NCBI RefSeq assembly: GCF_003344785.1
Contig: NZ_QPMK01000008.1
Location: forward strand, 96,373-160,372
Direction: 5' to 3'
Length of the DNA: 64,000 nucleotides
Source: Thalassococcus profundi
Lineage (GTDB): Bacteria; Pseudomonadota; Alphaproteobacteria; Rhodobacterales; Rhodobacteraceae
Numbering within the stretch: position 1 is the first letter of the stretch; the number at the start of each line of letters is the position of its first letter. The notes under the pieces were generated by a model. That model was given only the letters and a program-made list of their open reading frames with translations. It ran no database searches and was not told where the DNA came from. The translations under genes were made by a program, and so were the position numbers. This document shows positions 52,855 through 61,825 of the stretch, one piece after another.

Positions 52855-54237
52855 TTACCCCTTCTTGATCGCGAAGCTGTCGACATAGGCTTCGGGCGTT
52901 TCGGGATCGAAGCTCTTGCCCATGATCATGTGCGACTTGTAGGTGATGTCCGGCGCGTCGTAGCCGAGGTCGTTCATCACCTTCTTGCAATCCGCCGCGA
53001 GGTAGACCTGTTCGGCCACGGCCTTGTAGTCGATGTCGTTCTCGATATAGCCCCAGCGCTTCATCTGGGTCAGGATCCAGACCCCCATCGAGTGCCAGGG
53101 GAACGGGTCGAAGTCGATCCGGTCGGGCACCTGCTTCACCTCGCCCAGGCCGTCGGCATAGGTTCCGGTCAGGACCTGTTCGATCACGGTCACCGGCTGG
53201 TTGAGGTAGTTGGTGGGCGCGATCGCTTCCGAGATTTCCTTGCGATTGTCCGGGTTCGAGGCGTATTGCGTCGCGTCGATGATCGACTTGAGCAAAGCGC
53301 CGTAGGTGTTGGGTAGCTCTGTGGCGAAGGACAGCGGCGCGGCGAAGGCGCAGCAGGGGTGGCCCTCCCAGATCTCCTTGGTCAGGATGTGGATGAACCC
53401 GATTCCCTCGTAGACCGCGCGCTGGTTGAACGGGTCGGGCGACAGGTAACCATCAAGGTTTCCGGCGCGCAGGTTGGCGACCATTTCGGGCGGCGGCACC
53501 ACGCGGATCTGGATGTCGACATCCGGGTCGAGGCCGAATTCGGCGACGTAGTAGCGCAGCAGGAAGTTGTGCATTGAATATTCGAACGGCACGCCGAAGG
53601 TGAAGCCCTTCCACTGCGCGGGGTCGCGTTTGTCCTTGTGCTGGTTGCCCAGGACGATGGCCTGACCATTGATGTTCTCGACGGCGGGCATGATGTACGG
53701 CTCGGCCACCGATCCGGCGCCCAGCGTCATGGCCAGCGGCATCGGCGTCAGCATGTGCGACGCGTCGTATTCCCCCGACAGCGACTTGTCGCGCGCCACG
53801 GCCCAGCCGGCGGTCTTGATGACCTGCGCGTTCAGCCCGTATTTTTCGTAGAAGCCAAGCGGCTGCGCCATGATGATCGGCGTGGCACAGGTGATCGGCA
53901 CGAAGCCGATGTTGAGATCGGTCTTTTCCGGCGGCCCGAGGTTGTCGAGGATTGCGGCCTTTGCCTGGTCCATCGGGAAAACCGAGGCGAGCGCGGCGGC
54001 GACCGTGCTGCCGCCCATCATCCCCATGAAGGACCGGCGGCCGATGTCGCTCTGGCCAAAGACGGATCGGACGATGGCGCTTTCGACGGCGCGCTCCATC
54101 ATCTGTTCGGAGGTGGTGATCTCTGCGCCCGTATCCGCATCCGCGGCTCGGGTGGCGCAGCTTTTGCAGCCGCAATCGGCGCCGTGCCGCAGGTCGGTCT
54201 TTGCGGAAAAGGGATTTCCGAGGCTCTTGAGTGTCAT
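52855..54237 (-). CDS. cynA: Cyanate/nitrate-type ABC transporter binding protein
   Basis: The 460-aa NrtA/CmpA-type protein has a twin-arginine signal (GRRSFMGMMGGSTVAAALASVFPMDQAKA) after an unusually long 75-residue N-terminal part containing CGCKSC. The binding domain is typical: LNIGFVPITCATPIIMAQPLGFYEKYGL and DASHMLTPMPLAM. Start ATG 54237 has GGGAGA upstream. The cysteine cluster before the Tat motif might bind a metal, explaining folded export (inference). Confidence 0.88.
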   Translation of the reverse strand: MTLKSLGNPFSAKTDLRHGADCGCKSCATRAADADTGAEITTSEQMMERAVESAIVRSVFGQSDIGRRSFMGMMGGSTVAAALASVFPMDQAKAAILDNLGPPEKTDLNIGFVPITCATPIIMAQPLGFYEKYGLNAQVIKTAGWAVARDKSLSGEYDASHMLTPMPLAMTLGAGSVAEPYIMPAVENINGQAIVLGNQHKDKRDPAQWKGFTFGVPFEYSMHNFLLRYYVAEFGLDPDVDIQIRVVPPPEMVANLRAGNLDGYLSPDPFNQRAVYEGIGFIHILTKEIWEGHPCCAFAAPLSFATELPNTYGALLKSIIDATQYASNPDNRKEISEAIAPTNYLNQPVTVIEQVLTGTYADGLGEVKQVPDRIDFDPFPWHSMGVWILTQMKRWGYIENDIDYKAVAEQVYLAADCKKVMNDLGYDAPDITYKSHMIMGKSFDPETPEAYVDSFAIKKG

Positions 54238-54374
54238 GTGTGTCTCCCCTGTTGCTGCTTCGATCTTGCGCAAGCGAAGAGGGGGGCAACAGGGGAAGGC
54301 GCATGTTTCGATAAAACAAAAATATCAATTTGAATCAGATATTTGATCTTATGATAGCCCAAACATAACTTATG

Positions 54375-54388
54375 AATTTACGTAAATT
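54375..54388. promoter_or_regulatory. Palindrome between the cyanate operon and its likely activator
   Basis: AATTTACGTAAATT is a perfect 14-bp palindrome in an AT-rich divergent gap of 200 bases. I see no clear sigma54 -24/-12 promoter (GG-N10-GC with TGGCAC..TTGC) on the minus strand near it. Confidence 0.4.
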
Positions 54389-54437
54389 ATGATTTTTCGT
54401 ATTGCCTTGCACTGGGTGCTGCGCTTTTTTCGGAGCC

Positions 54438-56297
54438 ATGACCGGCGCTGTTCCCTCGGTCGATTCTCTGGTGGCGGGTGCATTCGGCGCGACACTGGTG
54501 ATCGATCTCTCGAATGATCGCATTCTGGCGGCCACCGCTGCCGCAGGCGATCTTCTGCGCGATTCCCGTCTGGAAGGGACGCGTTTCTCGGAATTCGTGC
54601 CGGGGCAGCTGGGCCAGCTCATCGTGTTCGTCGACGAGGTCCTGCACCGGGGCGGGGCGTGGACACGGCGCATTCCCATCACGGCGCGTAATGGTTCGGC
54701 GCTGGAATGCGAACTGAACGGCAAGGTGGTCACGCTGGAGAGATCGAAGGCGCTCCTCCTGCAGATCACCGATCTGGCGGAGCTCGACGCACGAGCCGAA
54801 GCAGCGCGCGCGGCAAAGCTTTACGGTGGCGGTCTGCGGGAATGGCAGCGGGCGCAGTCGTTCTTCTCCGAACTTGAACAGCAGAACCAGCTGATCCTCA
54901 ACGCGGCGGGCGAAGGCATCTACGGCGTGAACGCCGACGGCAAGACCACCTTCGTCAACCGCGCCGCGCAAGAGATGCTGGGCTGGACCTCGGACGACCT
55001 TCTGGGTCAGGACATCCACTCCAAAATTCACCACCACCACCTGAACGGCGACGTTTACCCGTCGCAGGAATGCCCGATCTATCAGTCCTTCCGGTTCGAA
55101 GAGGTCAACCGAATCGAGGACGAGGTGTTCTGGCGCAAGGACGGCAAGCCGATCCGCGTCGAATACGTCTCGACCCCGATCTACGAGGGCAAGGTTCTGG
55201 CCGGGGCCGTGGTGATCTTTCGCGACATCACCGAGCGCTGGGAAAACGAACGCAAGCTGCGCGAGGCGATGGAAGAGGTGGCGGCGCTGCGCGACAAGCT
55301 CGAACAGGAAAACGCCTATCTCCAAGAGGCGATCAACATCGAGCGGGCGCATCACGACATCATCGGCCGTTCGCCGTCGATCCGGCAGATCCTCGCCCGG
55401 ATCGAGATGGTGTCCCGCACCAATGCCAACGTTTTGATCTCGGGCGAAAGCGGCACGGGCAAGGCGATGGTCGCCTCGGCCATCCATGCCGACAGCGATC
55501 GTCGTCGGCGGCCCCTGATCCACTTCAAATGCGGATCGGTGACGCCGGACATGATCGAAAGCGAACTTTTCGGCCATGTTCGCGGCGCCTTTACCGCCGC
55601 CTTGCGCGACAAGCCCGGCAAGCTGGAACTGGCCCATGGCGGCACGCTGTTCCTGGATGAATTCGCCGAGATCCCGCTGGAGCAGCAGGGCATGCTGCTC
55701 GAGGCTCTGCAAAGCGGGCGCGTGACCCGCATGGGCGACACGCGGGCGCGCGAACTGGACCTGCGCGTCGTCGCCTCGACCAGCCGGAATCTCGAGCGCG
55801 AGGTCCAGGCCGGGCGCGTGCGACAGGACCTCGTGTTCTTCCTCAACATCTTTCCGATTCAATGCACGCCGCTCAGAGAGCGGGTCGATGATATCCCGCT
55901 GCTGACGGCACACCTGCTGCGCCTCGCCTGCAAGCGTCTGGGCATAAAGGTGCCCGTGATCACCGAAGGCATCATGCGCGATCTGCAAAGGTACGACTGG
56001 CCGGGGAACGTGCGGGAACTGGCGAACGTGGTGGAACGCGCCGCGATCGTGTCGCGCGGCGACAAGTTGCAGGTCGATATCCGGCCGGCGGCATCGCCGG
56101 CCGTGCGCAGCGTCGCGACCCTGATGACCGAAGCCGACGTGGAGCAGATCCGCACCGCGAATACGATTGCCTGCCTGCGCGAAACCGGTGGCAAAGTATC
56201 GGGCCCCGGAGGCGCCGCGGAATTGCTCGGTATGCGGCCGACTACGCTCTACTCCCGCATTCGCAAGCTTGGTCTTCATGCCGAAGACTGGAATTGA
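54438..56297 (+). CDS. PAS-containing bacterial enhancer-binding protein (NtrC-like AAA+ regulator)
   Basis: The 619-aa protein has an N-terminal sensor (about 1-120), a PAS domain (about 150-285, AAGEGIYGVNADGKTTFVNRAAQEMLGW), a coiled coil (ELEQENAYLQEAINIERAHHD), an AAA+ domain (about 315-550) and a Fis-type helix-turn-helix (ending LYSRIRKLGLHAEDWN). Walker A is GESGTGKA and Walker B is GTLFLDEFAEIP. The sigma54-contact loop at residues 383-388 is GAFTAA, not GAFTGA. It is divergent from the cyanate operon, which it probably controls. Confidence 0.87.
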   Translation: MTGAVPSVDSLVAGAFGATLVIDLSNDRILAATAAAGDLLRDSRLEGTRFSEFVPGQLGQLIVFVDEVLHRGGAWTRRIPITARNGSALECELNGKVVTLERSKALLLQITDLAELDARAEAARAAKLYGGGLREWQRAQSFFSELEQQNQLILNAAGEGIYGVNADGKTTFVNRAAQEMLGWTSDDLLGQDIHSKIHHHHLNGDVYPSQECPIYQSFRFEEVNRIEDEVFWRKDGKPIRVEYVSTPIYEGKVLAGAVVIFRDITERWENERKLREAMEEVAALRDKLEQENAYLQEAINIERAHHDIIGRSPSIRQILARIEMVSRTNANVLISGESGTGKAMVASAIHADSDRRRRPLIHFKCGSVTPDMIESELFGHVRGAFTAALRDKPGKLELAHGGTLFLDEFAEIPLEQQGMLLEALQSGRVTRMGDTRARELDLRVVASTSRNLEREVQAGRVRQDLVFFLNIFPIQCTPLRERVDDIPLLTAHLLRLACKRLGIKVPVITEGIMRDLQRYDWPGNVRELANVVERAAIVSRGDKLQVDIRPAASPAVRSVATLMTEADVEQIRTANTIACLRETGGKVSGPGGAAELLGMRPTTLYSRIRKLGLHAEDWN

Positions 56298-56608
56298 GAG
56301 CCTGCTTGTCTTCGAGAGCGCAATATCGCTTGGCGCCGATAGTTGCCGTCTCGTCTGCCGCGGTGATCTGCAACGGCGACAGAAGTTCGGGATACCAAGA
56401 CCCGTCTCCGGATAGCCCATCCATCCCCTTGCGGAAATCTATCGGCGCGGTGGCAAGGAAAATCTTGTAGGTGTTTGAAGGAGCAATCATTGAAACCGCT
56501 CCGCAACTTGAATTAACTTCAACAGCTCACCCTCGGATAACCCCATCGAGGAGACATCAGTGTGTACCTTTCAGGCAAACCGCAAAGCGGTCAGCCGCCA
56601 CAAGCACC
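56298..56608. other. Non-coding stretch with IS66 remnant
   Basis: No intact gene. It contains the IS66-type remnant at 56408-56490. The rest to 56608 shows no frame or repeat that I can support. Confidence 0.5.
56408..56520 (-). mobile_element. IS66-family remnant (tnpA end and tnpB start)
   Basis: On the minus strand the peptide MIAPSNTYKIFLATAPIDFRKGMDGL matches the start of IS66 TnpB, and it is preceded by a frame ending LIQVAERFQ that overlaps it, as in the tnpA-tnpB arrangement. After GLSG the homology is lost. Only about 110 bases of the element remain. Confidence 0.65.
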
Positions 56609-57283
56609 TCACTCATGTTCGGGAAAATTGGTTTCCGGCTTGCATGCGATTGACAGGATGGCGGCGACCGTTTGCCGGCGGATAGTTTGCTGGCCGATAT
56701 CTTCAAACAGCTCATCGCCAAAAATCGCGGAGAAGGTCGGCCGGTTCGAAACGTTGAAGAAACTCGCTGCGCTTATTTGCCAATGTAGCGCGACCGGATC
56801 GAGCGCCTCGCGGAACACTCCGGCATCCTGCCCGCGCCGACAGATCTCGGTCAACTTGTCGATGGCGGCCACGTTGAGATCGCGGATCACTTGGCTCGCG
56901 ATCAGGTGCTTTGCCTTGTGGATGTTCTCGATCATCACCATTCGGATGAAGTCGGGATTTGCCCGGTGGTGATCGAAGGTAAACGACACCAGCCGGGCTA
57001 GCGCGTCCTGAGGCGCGAGATGATCGAGGTCGAGCTGAGCTTCGCCCTCGCGCACTTTGAGATAGGCAGCCTCCAGCGCCCGGGTGTAGAGGCCCAGCTT
57101 GTCGCCGAAATAATAATAGATCATTCGCTTGGAGGTCTGGGTTCGGGAGGCGATCGTGTCCACGCGGGCCCCGGAAAACCCGTTTTCCGCGAACTCCGAG
57201 AGCGCAACAGTCAGGATGTCCTGCTTTACCGCTTCGGGATTCTGCGTCCAACCGCGCCGTTCTGCATCCGTCGTCGTACCCAT
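56609..57283 (-). CDS. TetR-family regulator of the quinate/shikimate operon
   Basis: The 224-aa protein has a TetR helix-turn-helix (ILTVALSEFAENGFSGARVDTIASRTQTSKRMIYYYFGDKLGLYTRALEAAY) and a helical ligand domain with AHPDFIRMVMIENIH-type sequence (TetR_C, like the PcaQ-unrelated shikimate group). ATG 57283 is the most natural start; the longer frame enters the divergent gene. It is divergent from the shikimate dehydrogenase gene, with an inverted repeat in the gap. Confidence 0.87.
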   Translation of the reverse strand: MGTTTDAERRGWTQNPEAVKQDILTVALSEFAENGFSGARVDTIASRTQTSKRMIYYYFGDKLGLYTRALEAAYLKVREGEAQLDLDHLAPQDALARLVSFTFDHHRANPDFIRMVMIENIHKAKHLIASQVIRDLNVAAIDKLTEICRRGQDAGVFREALDPVALHWQISAASFFNVSNRPTFSAIFGDELFEDIGQQTIRRQTVAAILSIACKPETNFPEHE

Positions 57284-57327
57284 GTCAGCACATATAAAGA
57301 AGGTCTGCCGGAAACAAAATGGACCGT

Positions 57328-57371
57328 GCGGTACATTATGTCTTGACGAATTGTACCGCGTGGAACATTTT
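57328..57371. promoter_or_regulatory. Inverted repeat and promoter of the quinate/shikimate operon
   Basis: GCGGTACA (57328-57335) and TGTACCGC (57352-57359) form an inverted repeat with a 16-base spacer. A forward -35 box TTGACG (57343-57348) lies inside it, with CATTTT (57366-57371) 17 bases on as a weak -10. The repeat is a good candidate operator for the TetR-type protein. Confidence 0.6.
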
Positions 57372-57402
57372 CTCCCAATGCGTGGTTGGGAGGCCACGAA
57401 AG

Positions 57403-58266
57403 ATGCAATCCGAACCCTCGGCAAAGCTGACAACCGCCTCTGCAGGCTCTTTCCGGATGGGTCTGGTCGGGCGCGGTATCCGGCTGTCGCGTACACCCGC
57501 CATGCACGAAGCCGAGGCCGCGACATTGGGCATGACCTGTCGTTACGAGCTGATCGACAGGGATGTAGACCCGGTGCACGACCTGCCGGAAATCTTGTCG
57601 CGTGCCGAGGCGGAGGGCTTTGCCGGGCTCAACATAACCTATCCCTACAAGCAGGACGTCATTGCGCATGTTCACCACCTTTCGGACGCCGCAAAGCGTG
57701 TCGGCGCAGTCAACACCGTGGTGTTCCGCGATGGGTTGCGGTTCGGCCACAACACCGATTTCTGGGGCTTCAAGGAAAGCCTGAGGACCGGTCTGCCCGG
57801 TGTCGAGCTGGACGATGTCCTTTTGATCGGCGCGGGCGGTGCCGGGGCGGCCCTGGCACATGCGATGGCCGACATGGGCGCGGCGCGCCTCCGGATCCAT
57901 GACACGCGGGGCGGCGCGGCCTTGTCCCTGGCGAAAGGAATCGCCGTCGCCGAACCCGCCCGGGACTTGGCCGAAGCCGCCGCAGGCGCATCGGGCATCG
58001 TCAACGCAACACCGGTCGGCATGGCAAAGATGCCGGGCACGCCGATCGCTCAAACTCTTCTGGAAGCCCGGCACTGGGTCGCGGATATCATCTATTTTCC
58101 GCTCGAGACCGAACTTCTCCGTACGGCCTCTGCCCTCGGGTGCCGCACTCTGAACGGGGAGGGCATGGCGGTATTCCAGGCCGTGCGGGCCTTCCAGCTC
58201 TTTACCGGCCACAGTGCCGATCCATGCGGGATGCGCGCCACCTTTCGCGCGATGGGTGCGGTATGA
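57403..58266 (+). CDS. aroE: Quinate/shikimate dehydrogenase (AroE family)
   Basis: The 287-aa protein has the shikimate-binding SRTPAMH, the catalytic lysine in NITYPYKQDV, GAVNTVV, the catalytic Asp in HNTDFWGF and the nucleotide loop GAGGAGAAL. In this operon it should run in the catabolic direction, oxidising quinate to 3-dehydroquinate or shikimate to 3-dehydroshikimate. ATG 57403 was chosen; the frame upstream covers the promoter. The stop overlaps the next start (ATGA). Confidence 0.87.
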   Translation: MQSEPSAKLTTASAGSFRMGLVGRGIRLSRTPAMHEAEAATLGMTCRYELIDRDVDPVHDLPEILSRAEAEGFAGLNITYPYKQDVIAHVHHLSDAAKRVGAVNTVVFRDGLRFGHNTDFWGFKESLRTGLPGVELDDVLLIGAGGAGAALAHAMADMGAARLRIHDTRGGAALSLAKGIAVAEPARDLAEAAAGASGIVNATPVGMAKMPGTPIAQTLLEARHWVADIIYFPLETELLRTASALGCRTLNGEGMAVFQAVRAFQLFTGHSADPCGMRATFRAMGAV

Positions 58267-60155
58267 GCGGGGTGCGGACGGGAATCGCGACAGTAACGAT
58301 CTCGGGCACACTCGAAGAGAAGATCGAGGCCATCGCCGCTGCCGGCTTCGACGGCATCGAGATATTCGAGCAGGATTTCATCGCCGACATCCGCAGCCCG
58401 AAAGCAGTCGGTCAGCGCATCCGGAACGCGGGGCTGCAGGTCATGCTGTTCCAGCCATTCCGTGACTTCGAAGGCTTGCCGAACCCGATGCGGGCGAAAG
58501 CCTTCGATCGGGCGGAGCGCAAGTTCGACGTGATGCAGGAGTTGGGTTGCGACCTGATCCTGATGTGTTCGTCCTGTCATCCCGCCGCCCTGGGCGGCAT
58601 CGACCGCGCCGCAGAGGATTTCGCGGGATTGGGCGAGAGGGCCGCCGCACGCGACATACGCGTCGGCTACGAGGCGCTGGCGTGGGGGCGGCATGTGAAT
58701 GATCACCGCGACGCGTGGGAGATCGTCCGCCGGGCTGATCATCCCAATGTGGGCCTTGTGCTGGACAGTTTTCACACGCTGGCCCGAAGGATCGACCCGG
58801 ACAGCATCCGCCGCATCCCCGGCGACAAGATATTCTTCGTGCAACTTGCCGATGCACCCGCAATCGACATGGACCTGCTGTACTGGTCCCGGCATTTTCG
58901 GAACATGCCGGGCGAGGGCGATCTGCCTGTCACCGCCTTCATGCAGGCCGTGATGGCAACCGGCTACGACGGTCCGATCAGCCTAGAGATTTTCAACGAC
59001 CAGTTCCGGGGCGGCTCGCCCGAGACCATCGCCCGGGACGGTCATCGCTCCATCGTCGCTCTGATGGACGATGTGCGTCACTCAGAACCGGATACCGGAC
59101 CCGGATTACCGCAGCTTCCGCGCCCCGTCACCGTCCGCGATACCGCGTTCATCGAATTTGCCGCCCAAGGCCAAGAGTTGAGCAAATTGGAGACGTTGCT
59201 CGACACGCTCGGTTTCCGCCGGGCGGGGCGGCACAAGTCCAAGTCGGTCCAGCTTTGGCGGCAGGGTGATGTCCGTGTCATCCTGAACGCCGAGACCGAG
59301 GGGCATGCGGGCAGCGCATGGAATGCCCGCGGCACCACTGTCTGCGATATCGGCCTCAATGTTGGTTCGGCATTAGACACAGTCACCCGCGCGACTGCGC
59401 TCGGCGCTAAGCCGTTCACCCAGCCGCTCGGTCCAGGTGAATTGCCCATCCCGGCGATCCGCGGGCTCGGCGGCAGCGTGATGCACTTTATCGACGACGG
59501 GGACCTGGCGAATGTCTGGAATGTCGAATTCCTGTCCGACGACAAGACGGCACCCGGCGTCGGCCTGACCCGCGTCGACCATATCGCCCAGACCATGACA
59601 TATGACGAAATGCTGTCTTGGTCCCTTTTCTACACATCGCTTTTCGACATGGTGAAGGCGCCCATGGTCGACGTGATCGATCCGGATGGGCTTGTGCGCA
59701 GCAGGGCCATCTCGACCCCTGACGGGTCGTTCCGGATTACCCTGAACGGGGCAGAGACCCACCGCACGTTGGCCGGATCCTTCCTGACCGAAGGGTTCGG
59801 CGGATCGGTCCAGCATATCGCACTGGCGACCGACGATATCTTCGCAACGGCGACCGCATTGCGGGATCGGGGGTTCGAGGCGCTGCCGCTGTCCCAGAAC
59901 TACTTCGACGATCTGGCCGCCCGGTTCGATATCGCGCCGGATGTGCTTGCCAGGATGCGGGCCGAGAACATCCTCTACGATGCCGACGACAAAGGCGAAT
60001 TCCTACAGCTCTACTCGCGACCTTTCGCCGGGCAGCTGTTCCTCGAAATCGTGGAACGGCGCGGTGCCTATGCCGGTTATGGCGCGCCCAACGCGCCGTT
60101 CCGGATCGCGGCGCAGAAAAGATTTCAACGGCCGAAAGGGATGCCTGCGATCTGA
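58263..60155 (+). CDS. quiC: 3-dehydroshikimate dehydratase, two-domain QuiC type
   Basis: The 630-aa protein has two parts. Residues 1-280 are a TIM barrel (sugar phosphate isomerase/epimerase-like) with metal residues in VGYEALAWGRHVND, LVLDSFHTLARR, FVQLADAP and ISLEIFNDQFR. Residues about 300-620 are a vicinal-oxygen-chelate domain like 4-hydroxyphenylpyruvate dioxygenase. This layout is that of QuiC-type dehydratases that make protocatechuate from 3-dehydroshikimate. Older annotations call such proteins hydroxyphenylpyruvate dioxygenases. Confidence 0.88.
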   Translation: MSGVRTGIATVTISGTLEEKIEAIAAAGFDGIEIFEQDFIADIRSPKAVGQRIRNAGLQVMLFQPFRDFEGLPNPMRAKAFDRAERKFDVMQELGCDLILMCSSCHPAALGGIDRAAEDFAGLGERAAARDIRVGYEALAWGRHVNDHRDAWEIVRRADHPNVGLVLDSFHTLARRIDPDSIRRIPGDKIFFVQLADAPAIDMDLLYWSRHFRNMPGEGDLPVTAFMQAVMATGYDGPISLEIFNDQFRGGSPETIARDGHRSIVALMDDVRHSEPDTGPGLPQLPRPVTVRDTAFIEFAAQGQELSKLETLLDTLGFRRAGRHKSKSVQLWRQGDVRVILNAETEGHAGSAWNARGTTVCDIGLNVGSALDTVTRATALGAKPFTQPLGPGELPIPAIRGLGGSVMHFIDDGDLANVWNVEFLSDDKTAPGVGLTRVDHIAQTMTYDEMLSWSLFYTSLFDMVKAPMVDVIDPDGLVRSRAISTPDGSFRITLNGAETHRTLAGSFLTEGFGGSVQHIALATDDIFATATALRDRGFEALPLSQNYFDDLAARFDIAPDVLARMRAENILYDADDKGEFLQLYSRPFAGQLFLEIVERRGAYAGYGAPNAPFRIAAQKRFQRPKGMPAI

Positions 60156-60168
60156 TCTGTGCAAATTG

Positions 60169-60219
60169 CAGGATGACTCTTTCATCCTGGAGAAATTTTC
60201 AATCCACCAAAACGGTGGA
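60169..60219 (+). terminator. Two tandem stem-loops before the TRAP genes
   Basis: CAGGATGA/TCATCCTG (60169-60189, 5-base loop) and TCCACC/GGTGGA (60203-60219, 5-base loop) lie in the 84-base gap between quiC and dctP. No T-run follows. They may separate expression of enzyme and transport genes. Confidence 0.5.
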
Positions 60220-60239
60220 ACGTCAAAGGGAGGAAACCA

Positions 60240-61232
60240 ATGACATCACTCACCCGCCGGACCGCTCTCGCGGCTGCACTCGCCACCACGACCGCCTTTG
60301 CCTTGCCGGCCTCGGTCTGGGCTCAGGACATGCCGACGCTGCGGCTTTCCTCGGTGGTCTCGGACAACGACATTCGTGCAGAAGCCTTCGCCGAGATCGC
60401 CGAAGCCGTTTCGGGCACGTTCGACATGCAGGTGTTCAACGGTGCGACCCTGGTCGCGCAGGGCTCCGAGATGACCTCAATCCAGCGCGGCAACCTCGAG
60501 ATGGGCCTGATCGCGCCACAGACCATCGCGGAGCAGATCCCGGAATGGTCGATCGTGACCTCGGCCTATTTGTTCAGCGACGCGGCGCACCTTCAGGCCA
60601 CTTTCGACAGCGACGTGGGCGACGAGCTAAAGGCGCTGGCCGCCGATGCCGGGATCCACGTGCTCGCACCTGTCTACTTCGGCACGCGGCAAGTGAACCT
60701 GGCCCCGGAAATTGACGTGCAGACGCCCGAGGATCTGAACGGGATAACCATGCGGATGCCCGGCGGCGATGCCTGGCAGTTCCTCGGCGAAGCCATCGGC
60801 GCGAATCCGACTCCGCTGGCCTATGCCGAGGTCTATACCGCCCTGCAAACCGGCGCGATCGACGGCCAGGACAACCCGCTGCCCAACGATTACAACATGA
60901 AGTTCTACGAGGTGACGAGCCAGATCGTGCTCACCGGTCACCTCATTGGCTTCGACGTGCTCGGCATTTCCAAGGAGCTTTGGGACGGGTTCACGCCCGA
61001 GCAGCAGGAGACGCTGCAGACGGCTGTCGACGCGGCCATCGCGACCTCGACCCAGCGCCACCTCGACCGTGAGGCCGAGTTGGTCGAGTTCTTCCGCGAC
61101 GAAGGTCTGCGGGTCTATGAGCCGGACCGGATCGCCTTTCGCGATTACGCCCAGCAGAAGTATCTCGAGTCCGAGTTCGCCGCGAGCTGGCCGGAGGGCA
61201 TGATCGACCGTATCAACGCACTGGCGGAATAA
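60240..61232 (+). CDS. dctP: TRAP transporter binding protein (DctP)
   Basis: The 330-aa protein has a signal peptide (RTALAAALATTTAFALPASVWAQ) and a DctP fold: LRLSSVVSDNDIRAEAFAEIAEAVSG, IQRGNLEMGLIAPQTI and the family motif LNGITMRMPGGDAWQFLGEAIGANPTPLAYAEVYTALQTGAIDGQDNPLPN with the ligand-binding Arg. By location the ligand is probably quinate, shikimate or dehydroshikimate (inference). GGGAGG lies upstream. Confidence 0.9.
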   Translation: MTSLTRRTALAAALATTTAFALPASVWAQDMPTLRLSSVVSDNDIRAEAFAEIAEAVSGTFDMQVFNGATLVAQGSEMTSIQRGNLEMGLIAPQTIAEQIPEWSIVTSAYLFSDAAHLQATFDSDVGDELKALAADAGIHVLAPVYFGTRQVNLAPEIDVQTPEDLNGITMRMPGGDAWQFLGEAIGANPTPLAYAEVYTALQTGAIDGQDNPLPNDYNMKFYEVTSQIVLTGHLIGFDVLGISKELWDGFTPEQQETLQTAVDAAIATSTQRHLDREAELVEFFRDEGLRVYEPDRIAFRDYAQQKYLESEFAASWPEGMIDRINALAE

Positions 61233-61253
61233 GCCCGTCACATTGACCGGTTC

Positions 61254-61279
61254 CGGGCCTGCCCTCGACGGCAGGCTCG
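61254..61279 (+). terminator. Stem-loop between dctP and dctQ
   Basis: GCCTGCC/GGCAGGC (61257-61276) with a 6-base loop and a few flanking pairs lies just after dctP, as in the two ABC operons of this window. An mRNA-stabilising role for dctP is likely. Confidence 0.5.
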
Positions 61280-61297
61280 GTGCCAACAGGATCACGC

Positions 61298-61825
61298 ATG
61301 TCTTCTTCGCCATCGAGACCGACCCACATCCTTCGCACCCTTGCGGATGCGGTGCCTGCAACCCTGCTGGCAGTAATGTTCGTCTGTTTCATCATCCAGG
61401 TGTTCATGCGTTACGTCATGGACAGCCCTGTCGGCTGGACCGTCGAGGTCTGTGTCATCGCATGGCTCTGGATCCTGCTCTGGGGCCAGTCCGTTTCCGC
61501 TGAAGAACAGGACGAGATCCGCTTCGACATCCTCTACGGGAGCGTCTCCTCCGGTGTGAGACGGTGGTTTCGCATCGTCTTTTCCCTGCTGCTCGTGGGT
61601 ATCTACGCTTGGTCGCTGCCGGCGCTCTGGGATTTCGTGACCTTCATGAAAATCCAGGACACCTCCTATCTCGATATCCCCTTCAGCTGGGTTTACTCTG
61701 TCGCCTTAATCTTCTCCGTCGTGACGATCCTGCGTTACCTGCGAATTTTATGGGGGGCAGCACGCGGAACCGACACCGGCCAAAGTTCGGTTGACGAGCT
61801 CGGGCGCAAGGATTTCACCGAATGA
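61298..61825 (+). CDS. dctQ: TRAP transporter small permease (DctQ)
   Basis: The 175-aa protein has four membrane helices and the DctQ motifs FCIIQVFMRYV-like (FIIQVFMRYVMDSPVGWTVEVCVIAWLWILLWGQS) and EIRFDILY. ATG 61298 has AGGA six bases upstream; GTG 61280 is possible but poorer. The stop overlaps the dctM start. Confidence 0.87.
   Translation: MSSSPSRPTHILRTLADAVPATLLAVMFVCFIIQVFMRYVMDSPVGWTVEVCVIAWLWILLWGQSVSAEEQDEIRFDILYGSVSSGVRRWFRIVFSLLLVGIYAWSLPALWDFVTFMKIQDTSYLDIPFSWVYSVALIFSVVTILRYLRILWGAARGTDTGQSSVDELGRKDFTE

Noticed and set aside
54238..54437. Sigma54 promoter for the cyanate operon
   Set aside because: I looked for a -24/-12 element (TGGCAC and TTGC with proper spacing) on the minus strand and found no good match.
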